A DNA stretch of 12,359 nt. It comes from an uncultured Verrucomicrobiota bacterium. Lineage in GTDB: Bacteria > Verrucomicrobiota > Kiritimatiellia > RFP12 > UBA1067. Every line of letters starts with the position of its first letter. The first letter of the stretch is position 1. Shown here piece after piece: positions 1 to 7,234 of the stretch. Location: assembly GCA_947305825.1 (NCBI GenBank), contig CAMZET010000019.1, positions 1 through 12,359 on the forward strand, read 5' to 3'. Below the pieces are notes generated by a model. It was given only the letters and a program-made list of their open reading frames with translations. It was not told the origin of the DNA and made no database searches. A program made the translations under genes and the position numbers.

Positions 1-1095
1 CCGCTCAACGCCGTGATCGGCTTTGCGGAGTTCCTGTCGACCGACGGAGCGGCGAGCCGCCGCGCACCGGAATACGTCCAGGGCATTTTGACGAGCGCCA
101 CGGCGCTCCTCGAGCTCATCAACGACATTCTCGACTTCTCGAAGCTCGAGGCGGGCGCTTTCGACATGCGCGCCGACACGTGCGACGTCGAAAAACTCGT
201 CGACGACCTCAAGGCGATTTTCGGCTACCGCGTGAGAAAGCACGGCGTCGCGCTCATCGTGCGCCGCGTCAGCGAGGACCGCGTGCCTCTCGTGCGCCTG
301 TCGCGCCAGGGCCTGCGCCAAATCCTCATCAACGTAGTCGGCAACGCCGCCAAGTTCACCCTCAAAGGCCGCATCGCAGTCCTCTATTCCTGGGACCGCG
401 AACGCAAGTCGCTGCGCATCGACGTGTGCGACACGGGGCTGGGCATTTCCGAAGTGAAGATGGGGCGGCTCTTCGACCCGTTCGTCCAGGACATCGCCAG
501 CCGCATGAAAGACCAGGCCGCCGGCATCCCGAAAGGCACGGGTCTCGGCCTGCCCATCGTCAAGCGCCTCGTCGACCAGGCCGGCGGCACCATCAAGGTC
601 ACGAGTTCCCAAGGCAAGGGCACCACCTTCAGCATAGTCATACCCGAACTCGAAGTTGTCTACAAGGACGAAGAGGAAGACCTGGCCGAGCAAATCCACA
701 AGACCGCGCTTTTGCCCGAGTCGGCGGGCCGCAGGAAATCCTTCAACCGCGTCCTCGTCGTCGACGACACGCCTCTCAACCGCAAAGTCCTCGGCATCCA
801 CCTCGAGCATATCGGCATAAAGGAGATACGCTACGCGGAGAACGGCGTCAAGGCCCTGGAGGTCATGCGCGACTGGCGTCCCGACATAGTTTTGACGGAC
901 ATGTGGATGCCGGAGATGGACGGCTCGCAGCTTGTGCGGGCGATGGGGCGCGTGCCGGCCTTCTCCGATATCCCAGTCGTGGCGGTGACGGCGGACGTGG
1001 ACGTGGGCTCGACCTACGACATGAGCCGTTTTGCGCGAGTCGTGCCCAAGCCGGTGACGCGTGAGAAGCTCAAGGAGATATTCGCGGAGGGCTGA
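1..1095 (+). CDS. Hybrid sensor histidine kinase/response regulator, 3' part (5' end outside window)
   Basis: The frame is open from base 1, so the gene starts upstream; the ATG at 13 lies inside the domain and is not the start. The first residues, PLNAVIGFAEFL, are the end of a HisKA H-box; the phospho-accepting His should lie just before base 1. Counting from the first codon, the HisKA helices span about 1-55 (ending in DFSKLEAG). The HATPase_c domain spans about 95-215, with the N-box Asn at codon 115, DTGLGI (G1) from codon 144, the F-box DPFVQ near 158-162, and GTGLGLPIVKRL (G2) from codon 179. A receiver domain follows at about 247-360: acidic pair at bases 763-768, phospho-acceptor Asp at 898-900 in LTDMWMPEMDG, and conserved Lys at 1048-1050. 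By family, this is an autophosphorylating kinase passing phosphate to its own receiver; no DNA-binding output domain follows. The stop lies 4 bases before the next start, so it is probably co-transcribed with the polysaccharide genes and may control them (inference). Confidence 0.93.
   Translation, partial: PLNAVIGFAEFLSTDGAASRRAPEYVQGILTSATALLELINDILDFSKLEAGAFDMRADTCDVEKLVDDLKAIFGYRVRKHGVALIVRRVSEDRVPLVRLSRQGLRQILINVVGNAAKFTLKGRIAVLYSWDRERKSLRIDVCDTGLGISEVKMGRLFDPFVQDIASRMKDQAAGIPKGTGLGLPIVKRLVDQAGGTIKVTSSQGKGTTFSIVIPELEVVYKDEEEDLAEQIHKTALLPESAGRRKSFNRVLVVDDTPLNRKVLGIHLEHIGIKEIRYAENGVKALEVMRDWRPDIVLTDMWMPEMDGSQLVRAMGRVPAFSDIPVVAVTADVDVGSTYDMSRFARVVPKPVTREKLKEIFAEG
1086..1090 (+). promoter_or_regulatory. 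Ribosome binding site for the glycosyltransferase fusion
   Basis: GGAGG, 9 bases before the ATG at 1100. It lies inside the last codons of the kinase gene. It decides the start: the earlier in-frame ATG at 1061 would add 13 Arg-rich residues that do not resemble a glycosyltransferase N-terminus, whereas MRLIVSCIPGDGGKSG starts directly on a beta strand and glycine loop. Confidence 0.7.
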
Positions 1096-1099
1096 AGCG

Positions 1100-2908
1100 A
1101 TGCGGCTTATTGTATCGTGCATACCTGGCGACGGCGGCAAGAGCGGTATTTCCGTGTACGAGCGTGCGGTGGTCGCTGAATTGCGTCGCCAGGGGCACGA
1201 GCTGCTGGTGCTGGAGGACGCGGCGCACCCGATTCTGGCGCGGCGCCCGGTCTTGAGCATGATGTGGCACCTGTTCGTGCTGCCTCTCTGGCTGTGGCGG
1301 CGCCGGCGCGAGTGGGACGGCTTCGTGATATGCGCTGCGAACCGCCGCGCCTCGGCCTGGTATCCTCTCCCGACCGTCGCGACGGTGCACGACCTGGCGA
1401 ACTTCCACATTCCCGGCAAATATTCGCGGCTACGGATGTTGTATTTGGCGCACGTGCTGCCGTTCTTCGCCAAGCGGGCGCAGCGCCTCGTCGCGATAAG
1501 CGAGTCCACGAAAGCGGACATGGTGCGCTTCTGGGGCTGCGCGCCGGAAGACGTGACCGTCCTCTACAACGGCATCGATGGCGCGGGCGGCCCGGCGCAC
1601 TGCGCGGGCGAAACCGCGCCCGCCGGCGAGGCGACGGCGGGCGAATGCGACGGCTCTATCCTCTACATTTCGCGCATCGAGCATCCCGGCAAGAACCACG
1701 CCCGGCTCATCGAGGCGTATTCGCGCCTCGCGCCGGAAACGGCGGCGGCGCATCCGCTCATCCTCGCCGGCGCGGACTGGAAGGACGCCGAGGCCGTCCA
1801 CGCGGCCGCCGCCGCATCCCCGAACGCCGCGCACATACACTTCACGGGATTCGTGGACGACGCGACGCTCGAAAAGCTCTGGCGCGCAGCCGGGTTCTAC
1901 GTGTTTCCGAGCCTTTTCGAGGGTTTCGGGCTGTCGCTGGCGACGGCGATGGCGCGCGGCATCCCGTGCGCCTGCTCTTCCAACGGCTCGCTCGGCGAAA
2001 TTGCCGGCGACGCCGCAATCACCTTCGACCCGTACGACACCGATGCAATCCACGCGGCTTTGCTGAAACTGCTCACCGAGCCGCAGCAAGAGCGCGCGGA
2101 ACGCATCAGCCGCGGCATCGAACGCGTGAAACTCTTTTCGTGGCCGCGTCACGCCGCAGGCCTCGTCGGCGAACTCGCCAGGAGCGACGTGTTCGGCGTG
2201 CATATCGATTGCGACACGAATGCCGCCGCCGTCGCCGCCGTGCGTTCGCTCCGCGGCGACGCTTTCGCTTTCGTGAACGCCCATTGCCTGAATATCGCTT
2301 TCAGAGACGAAGAGTACAGGCGCATTCTCGCCACGCGCTTCGCGAAGGTCTGGCCGGACGGCGTAGGCGTCAGGATGGCGGGGAGGCGGCTTGGCTTCGC
2401 CGTGCCGGAAAACGTCAACGGCACCGATCTCTTTCCGCTCCTCGCGGCGTCCGGCGGCCTCTCTTTCTGGTTTCTCGGCGCCGCGCCAGGCGTCGCCGAG
2501 GAAGCGCTGCGAAAGTGCCGCGAGAAATTCCCCGCTTCGCGCTTTCTCGGCGCCACCGACGGCTACCGCACCGACTGGACCGGCGAACTGCGCAGAATCT
2601 CGTCCGCCAGGCCGGACGTGCTGCTTGTCGCGCTGGGCGTGCCGATGCAGGAAAAGTGGATTGACGCGCATATGGACGAACTGGGCGGGGTAGGGAGCGT
2701 GCTGGCGGTTGGCGGTCTGCTGGATTTCCTGAGCGGGCGCATTCCGAGGGCGCCGAAATGGGTGCGCCGCGCCAGTCTCGAGTGGGCGTGGCGCTTGGCG
2801 ATGGAGCCTCGGCGGATGTTCCGTCGCTACGTGATAGGCAATTGGCTTTTCCTGCACCGCGTCGCGCTCGAGAAGAAGCGCAGGAAATCCGGGAGAGCCG
2901 TCGCATGA
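1100..2908 (+). CDS. Two-domain glycosyltransferase: GT4-like domain fused to WecG/TagA/CpsF (GT26) domain
   Basis: The protein has 602 residues. Residues 1-360 are a GT-B glycosyltransferase of GT4 type: an N-terminal strand and glycine loop, ATVHDLANFH, VAISESTKADM, the donor-domain start SILYISRIEHPGKNH, and FPSLFEGFGLSLATAMARG. The usual EX7E pair is altered: Glu274 is present but the second position, 282, is Thr (codon 1943-1945). Residues from about 365 are a GT26 domain: FGVHIDCDT, FVNAHCLNIAF, DGVGV with Asp420 matching the candidate catalytic Asp of TagA, ALGVPMQEKWI, and AVGGLLDFLSGRIPRAPKWVRR followed by SLEWAWRL and a basic C-terminus like the membrane-associating tail of the TagA family. 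GT26 enzymes transfer a sugar, often N-acetylmannosamine or its uronate, to undecaprenyl-diphosphate-linked GlcNAc on the inner face of the inner membrane. The fusion probably adds two successive sugars to one lipid-linked repeat unit. Sugar specificities cannot be read from the sequence. The stop overlaps the next start (ATGA). Confidence 0.9.
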   Translation: MRLIVSCIPGDGGKSGISVYERAVVAELRRQGHELLVLEDAAHPILARRPVLSMMWHLFVLPLWLWRRRREWDGFVICAANRRASAWYPLPTVATVHDLANFHIPGKYSRLRMLYLAHVLPFFAKRAQRLVAISESTKADMVRFWGCAPEDVTVLYNGIDGAGGPAHCAGETAPAGEATAGECDGSILYISRIEHPGKNHARLIEAYSRLAPETAAAHPLILAGADWKDAEAVHAAAAASPNAAHIHFTGFVDDATLEKLWRAAGFYVFPSLFEGFGLSLATAMARGIPCACSSNGSLGEIAGDAAITFDPYDTDAIHAALLKLLTEPQQERAERISRGIERVKLFSWPRHAAGLVGELARSDVFGVHIDCDTNAAAVAAVRSLRGDAFAFVNAHCLNIAFRDEEYRRILATRFAKVWPDGVGVRMAGRRLGFAVPENVNGTDLFPLLAASGGLSFWFLGAAPGVAEEALRKCREKFPASRFLGATDGYRTDWTGELRRISSARPDVLLVALGVPMQEKWIDAHMDELGGVGSVLAVGGLLDFLSGRIPRAPKWVRRASLEWAWRLAMEPRRMFRRYVIGNWLFLHRVALEKKRRKSGRAVA

Positions 2909-4104
2909 AAATCGCGCACGTCTTGCGGCGCATCTCGTTCGCCGACTGGGGCGGCACGGAACAGGTCGTCTGGAACCTCGCAAAGGCGCAGGCCGCAGCC
3001 GGCCACGAAGTGCGGATTTTCGCGACGAACGCGCTTGCCGAGTCGCGCCCGCCGCTGGAGACGGTGGACGGCATCGAAATCCGCCGTTTCGCGCCCGTGT
3101 ATCCCTGGTGGCCGATGACGCGGCGCACCAAGGCGGAACTCGACCGCAAGGGCGGCAATCCGTTCGTGCCGGGTCTCGCGAGGGCGCTGCGCGAAATGTC
3201 GCCGGACGTCATCGACTGCCACGCGATGGGGCGCATCGCCGAACTCTGCATGCGGACGGCGGCGGCTCTCGGCGCGAAAAGCGTCGTCACGTTGCACGGC
3301 GGCTCGGCAAACGTGCCGGCGCAAGAGGCGACGAGCCTCCTCGCGCCCACGAGAGGACTGCTGCCATGGGGAAAGGCGCTGGAGACCGCGCTCGGCTGGC
3401 GCCGCCGCGTGCCCGAGGACGCCGACGGCATAGTCTGCGTCGGCGCCGACGAATACGCCCACTATTCGCGCATCCATCCGCACGTCCTGCATCTGCCGAA
3501 CGGGGTGGACTGCGCCCGTTTTGCCGCGCAGCAGCCGGCGAAGAGCGCAGGCATCGGCGCAGGGGATTCTCTGCGGTTATTGACCGTCGCTCGCATCGAC
3601 CGCCAGAAGAACCAGCGGGCTGTAATCGAGGCTCTCGCCCGCCATAGCGGCATGACGGCGACGTTCGTGGGTCCCGTGACGCAGGAGGACTATCTCGCGG
3701 AACTGCGGGAGTGCGCGGAGCGTCTTGGCGTCGCTGCCCGCGTGGCGTTCGCAGGGCCGCTCGCGCCTGGCAGCGCCGCACTCGCCGCCGCCTACCACGG
3801 CGCGGACGCATTTGTGCTGCCGAGCCGCCACGAGCCGTTCGGCATAGTAGTCCTCGAAGCCTGGGCTGCCGGGTTGCCGGTGATAGCGAGCGACGTCGGC
3901 GGCCTCGGGCGTCTATGCCGCGCACACCCCGGCGCCGCGCTGCTGTTCAACCCGGATGCCCCGGCGTCGCTCGACGCCGCATTCGCCGAACTCGCGTCCC
4001 CGGAACGCCGCGTCGCCCTCGCAGCCGCCGGAAAAGAAGCCGCCGCGCTCTACGACTGGCGCTCCCTCGCAGAAAAACTTGTAGCATTTTTCACCGAAAT
4101 ATGA
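2905..4104 (+). CDS. GT4-family glycosyltransferase
   Basis: The protein has 399 residues, normal for GT4. The start is set by the ATGA overlap with the preceding gene; the N-terminus MKIAHVLRRISFADWGGTEQVVWNLAKAQAAAGHEV is the standard GT-B opening with a GG loop. The acceptor domain carries VVTLHGGSANVPAQE and IVCVGADEYAHY; the donor domain begins LRLLTVARIDRQKNQ at about residue 222. The retaining-enzyme motif is complete: EPFGIVVLE gives Glu310 and Glu318. It is probably a cytoplasmic enzyme using a nucleotide sugar to extend the lipid-linked repeat unit started by the neighbouring genes. Linkage and sugar cannot be predicted. The C-terminus ends in an amphipathic stretch (LAEKLVAFFTEI) that could touch the membrane. 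The stop again forms an ATGA, here with a 24-codon mini-ORF. Confidence 0.9.
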   Translation: MKIAHVLRRISFADWGGTEQVVWNLAKAQAAAGHEVRIFATNALAESRPPLETVDGIEIRRFAPVYPWWPMTRRTKAELDRKGGNPFVPGLARALREMSPDVIDCHAMGRIAELCMRTAAALGAKSVVTLHGGSANVPAQEATSLLAPTRGLLPWGKALETALGWRRRVPEDADGIVCVGADEYAHYSRIHPHVLHLPNGVDCARFAAQQPAKSAGIGAGDSLRLLTVARIDRQKNQRAVIEALARHSGMTATFVGPVTQEDYLAELRECAERLGVAARVAFAGPLAPGSAALAAAYHGADAFVLPSRHEPFGIVVLEAWAAGLPVIASDVGGLGRLCRAHPGAALLFNPDAPASLDAAFAELASPERRVALAAAGKEAAALYDWRSLAEKLVAFFTEI

Positions 4105-4175
4105 GAAAATATGCGTCAAATGGTCTTATCGGGTCGAACGCGGCCGCACAGGAATGGATGAAGAAAATGCCATAG
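4101..4175 (+). CDS. Possible 24-codon coupling mini-ORF between two operon genes
   Basis: An ATG at 4101 overlaps the TGA of the glycosyltransferase gene in an ATGA arrangement, as at three other junctions of this operon. The frame runs 24 codons to a TAG at 4173-4175, passing over the start of the co-polymerase gene at 4154. It begins MRKYASNGLIG and ends MKKMP. It has no recognisable domain and no clear ribosome binding site. Its only plausible role is to carry ribosomes from the upstream stop to the poorly signalled start at 4154. It may equally be chance. Confidence 0.2.
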   Translation: MRKYASNGLIGSNAAAQEWMKKMP

Positions 4176-6142
4176 ACGCCGACCTCCTGCAGGCCGAGCG
4201 TGAACGTGTGCAGCGCTTCCTCGCGCTGCAGCGCGTCGCATTTGGCATAATAGCCAAGTGGTTCTGGCTGCTCACGCTCGTGTTCGTCGGCCTGAGCGCG
4301 CTGTTCTCCGTCTATTTCGTATGGCGGGCGGCACGCAGCGGCCACCGCTTCGCCGCCACCACGCGTCTCCTCTACAGCCCAAGGCAGGTCGCCAAAATCG
4401 ACAACTTCTCCGACAAGCAGCTCCTCTCCGTCCTCGACCGCAAGTCGCTCAAGCGCCGCGTCGCCGAAAAACTTGAAATGCCACTCGAAGAGCGCGAATG
4501 CCTCTCCAAAGACCTGGAAGTCCACCAGGAGCGCAAGCCGACCAACCTCTTCACGCTGACTGCCGAGGCCCCGACCTGGATAGGCGTGGTCAAAAAAGTG
4601 AACGCCTACGCCGAGGTGCTGATTGAGGAATACGTCTCATACCGCAAGCGGGCGCTGGAAAACTGGCACGCCGGGCTTCTCGTGCGCAAGAAGAACCTGC
4701 AGAACCTGATAGCCGAAGTCGATAGCGAGGAGGCCATCGAGAAGGGCAAGGCCGGCATCGCTTCGCCCTCCGAGGCCCTCGTCACGCTCAACGCCCTCAT
4801 CTCCGACCAGCGCCGCAACTATTCCCTGCTCAACGTCCAGGTCGCCAGCGAAGAACTCAAGCGCAAGAAACTCGAGGAAATCGTCGGCAGCGGCGGAAAG
4901 GCCGTCCTCGCCAACGCCTCGCAAATCCGCCAGAAGTCGGCGGAACTTGCCGAAATCGACGCGGAACTTGCTCGTCTGCGCGAGATTTACACCGACATAA
5001 ACCCGAAAGTGCTCGGCAAGATGGAAGACCGCAAGAAATGCCTGGCGGAGTTCGCGGAGATATTCCGCGCCAACGGCATAGAGGGCGTGTCGCTTGAAAA
5101 CATAACGGAGATAGAGAAGGCGGCGGGCGAGTTGGCGGAGACGTCGCTGAAGCTCGAGGTGCTGGCGGAGAGCCAGAAGTCGCTGATGCAGGAGATATTG
5201 GCGAACGAGAGGCGCTCGGGGGCGCTGACGTCCGTAATCCCCGTGCTGGAGCGTCTGCGCGTGAAGCGCGCGGGTCTCGAGGAGCAGATGCGCGGATTCG
5301 ACGAGCAGATTTCCGACATAGAGTTCATGCAGATGTCGATAGCGGACGATTTGCAGCAGATAGAGCGCTCGATGGGCGCGGAGGACCGCAATCCGCTCGG
5401 TTTCAAGAATTTCGCGTTGGCGATAGGCGGTGCGGGGATATGCACGAGCACGGTGCTGTTCTGGATATTGTTCCTTGAGTTCATGTTCGGGCGGGTGCGC
5501 GGAGCGGAGGAGCTCGCGGCGACTGGCGACATAGTGGTCGTGGGGTCGCTTCCGGCGCCCGGGCTTTTCCAGGACGAGCACGAACGCGACATACTCGGCT
5601 TCGTCGCGCTGTGCTACTGCTCGTGCGAACTGCCGAAGAACGTGGTGCTCGTCTGCCGCCTTCCCGGCGTGCCGATACAGAAGCGCTTCCGCGACGTGCT
5701 GGAATGGTCGCTCACAATGGCCGGCACACGCGCTTTCACGCTGAAGATAGTCTCGAGTTCCGGTTTCGAGCCGCACGAAGGGGCGGAGACGCTGATAAAC
5801 ACCGTCAAGGAGGGCTCGAAGGGATGGTTCCCCGTCGCCAACCGCTTTATGCTCGCGCCGACGGAACTGCAGATGCTCCAGGCGGATTTGGCGACGCTTT
5901 CGGCCGACTTCGACGAGATTTACATATTCATGCCCGGCGGGCTGCAGCGTGGCGGCAGTTTCTTCTCGCAGCTTTTGGGCGTTTCGACGTGCGCGCTCGT
6001 GCTCGCGCAGGCCAACCACACGCCGCGCTCGGAACTCGCCTACGTGCGCCGCCACGTGCGCGAATCCGGCAAACCCATGATTGGCATAGTGACCGGCGCT
6101 TCCATAGCCGCCGCTCGCAAGGAAATGGAGGCGCACAAATGA
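4154..6142 (+). CDS. Polysaccharide co-polymerase (Wzz/Wzc type) with degenerate BY-kinase domain
   Basis: The protein has 662 residues. A first membrane segment lies at about 36-57 (WFWLLTLVFVGLSALFSVYFVW). A periplasmic region of about 360 residues follows, rich in Glu/Lys/Leu heptads and probably a long coiled coil (170-410). The second membrane segment is at about 419-442. The remaining 220 cytoplasmic residues follow the layout of a BY-kinase (Wzc/CapB): a strand and PG loop near 497-511, a region matching the linker before Walker B (PTELQMLQADLATLSADFD), and a final GKPMIGIVTGAS like the usual VLGVVLN strand. The P-loop is lost, however (RLPGVPIQKRF instead of PGEGKS/T), Walker B reads DEIYIFMPGG where families have D-x-V-I-I-D-T-P-P, and there is no C-terminal Tyr cluster. 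It probably sets chain length and couples to the Wza-like protein without kinase activity. The start is the first in-frame ATG; AGGA sits directly against it, so initiation may rely on coupling. Confidence 0.85.
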   Translation: MDEENAIDADLLQAERERVQRFLALQRVAFGIIAKWFWLLTLVFVGLSALFSVYFVWRAARSGHRFAATTRLLYSPRQVAKIDNFSDKQLLSVLDRKSLKRRVAEKLEMPLEERECLSKDLEVHQERKPTNLFTLTAEAPTWIGVVKKVNAYAEVLIEEYVSYRKRALENWHAGLLVRKKNLQNLIAEVDSEEAIEKGKAGIASPSEALVTLNALISDQRRNYSLLNVQVASEELKRKKLEEIVGSGGKAVLANASQIRQKSAELAEIDAELARLREIYTDINPKVLGKMEDRKKCLAEFAEIFRANGIEGVSLENITEIEKAAGELAETSLKLEVLAESQKSLMQEILANERRSGALTSVIPVLERLRVKRAGLEEQMRGFDEQISDIEFMQMSIADDLQQIERSMGAEDRNPLGFKNFALAIGGAGICTSTVLFWILFLEFMFGRVRGAEELAATGDIVVVGSLPAPGLFQDEHERDILGFVALCYCSCELPKNVVLVCRLPGVPIQKRFRDVLEWSLTMAGTRAFTLKIVSSSGFEPHEGAETLINTVKEGSKGWFPVANRFMLAPTELQMLQADLATLSADFDEIYIFMPGGLQRGGSFFSQLLGVSTCALVLAQANHTPRSELAYVRRHVRESGKPMIGIVTGASIAAARKEMEAHK

Positions 6143-7224
6143 CACAGACCGCTCCCGCCGCCGCCATCGCCCGCGCTCTCGCCGCCGCCGCCCTCGCTTT
6201 CGCCGCCGGATGCTATTCAAACCGCTTCACGAGCAACTACGACGACGAATACACCGAGGACATATCCAATGCCGCCGCCGTCGTCGGCGAGTCCGGCCAG
6301 GACGAAGAGTCCGAGAATGCCCGCTTGGCGCGCCTGCGCGAACTCGCCTCCGCCGAAGAACCCGAATACAGGCTCAACGCCGGCGACCATATCGCCATAA
6401 AAGTGTACGGGCACGACGATTTGAGCATGGAGACGCGAGTGAGCCCCGACGGCCGCATCGGCATGGTCTTCGTCGGCCAGCTGAAAATCAGCGGCAAGAC
6501 GATTGGCGAGGCAGCCGCCGAAATAGAGCGCGGCATCGCCCCTTACATCAAGCATCCGGTCGTGGGCATAACCGTCCTCGAGGTCGCGAGCGAAACGATC
6601 ACCATCGCCGGCGCGTGCTCAAGACCCGGCCTCTACCACATCGCCTCCGACACGCGCCTCGCCGACGCCTACGCCCTCGCCGGCGGCAGCGGCCAGCGCC
6701 TCTTCAACGGCGTCGACGTCGATATCGCCGACCTCCAGCATTCCATCATCGTGCGCGACGGCGAGATTCTGCCCGTCGATTTCAAGCTCGCGATAGAGAA
6801 GGGAGACATTCTGAACAACATCAACCTCCACCGCGGCGACTACATTTACATCGCCCAGCGCATGGAGTCCAGCATAACGATATGCGGGGACGTGAACAAT
6901 CCACACCGTCGGCTATACGAAGAGGGTGCCGGCCTGATAGGCACCCTGGCCGCTGCCGGCTGGATGCAGGAAACGCATTGGAGTCATGTCATTATCATCC
7001 GCGACAGCCTCGCCAACCCGAAAATGTACAAGGTCGACGTCGATGGCATCCTCGCCGGAAAATGCCCGAACATCAAGCTCCAGCCCAACGACATCGTCTA
7101 CGTGCCTAAAGACAATCTCGCGGAATACAACGTGTTCGTGAGGAAGCTCCTTCCCTCTGCGCAGCTCTTCAACTTGCTGTTCTCGCAGAAGCTGACTACG
7201 GAAAACGCATTCAAGAAGCACTAG
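6139..7224 (+). CDS. Wza-like outer-membrane polysaccharide export lipoprotein
   Basis: The protein has 361 residues, close to Wza. The start is fixed by ATGA overlap with the co-polymerase gene and by the signal peptide it creates: an Ala/Leu-rich N-terminus ending in a lipobox, LAFAAGC, with Cys25 as the lipidated residue. Residues 26-72 are an acidic linker. The Poly_export domain begins at about residue 75 (EYRLNAGDHIAIKVYGHDDLS, then VSPDGRIGMVFVGQLKISG). Two SLBB-type segments follow: SETITIAGACSRPGLYHI from about 151 with LADAYALAGG, and SSITICGDVNNPHRRLY from about 244. The C-terminal part (VRKLLPSAQLFNLLF) could supply the membrane-inserting helix used by Wza. By family, it forms an octameric channel carrying polymer across the outer membrane and docks on the Wzc-type protein encoded just upstream. 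Confidence 0.92.
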   Translation: MTQTAPAAAIARALAAAALAFAAGCYSNRFTSNYDDEYTEDISNAAAVVGESGQDEESENARLARLRELASAEEPEYRLNAGDHIAIKVYGHDDLSMETRVSPDGRIGMVFVGQLKISGKTIGEAAAEIERGIAPYIKHPVVGITVLEVASETITIAGACSRPGLYHIASDTRLADAYALAGGSGQRLFNGVDVDIADLQHSIIVRDGEILPVDFKLAIEKGDILNNINLHRGDYIYIAQRMESSITICGDVNNPHRRLYEEGAGLIGTLAAAGWMQETHWSHVIIIRDSLANPKMYKVDVDGILAGKCPNIKLQPNDIVYVPKDNLAEYNVFVRKLLPSAQLFNLLFSQKLTTENAFKKH

Positions 7225-7234
7225 GCCGGACATA

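Noticed and set aside
180..1064. Long plus-strand frame overlapping the histidine kinase (294 codons)
   Set aside because: Arg/Pro/His-rich translation typical of an off-frame shadow in GC-rich DNA; the frame 1 product has clear kinase and receiver motifs.
1061..1099. Upstream ATG at 1061 for the glycosyltransferase fusion
   Set aside because: It would overlap the kinase gene and add an Arg-rich N-terminus; the GGAGG spacing and the family-like N-terminus support 1100.
1430..2983. 517-codon minus-strand frame opposite the glycosyltransferase fusion
   Set aside because: Low-complexity Arg/Glu/Ala translation, no domain, exactly opposite a strongly supported gene.
4637..6220. 527-codon minus-strand frame opposite the co-polymerase gene
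   Set aside because: Arg/His-rich shadow without motifs, fully covered by the plus-strand gene.
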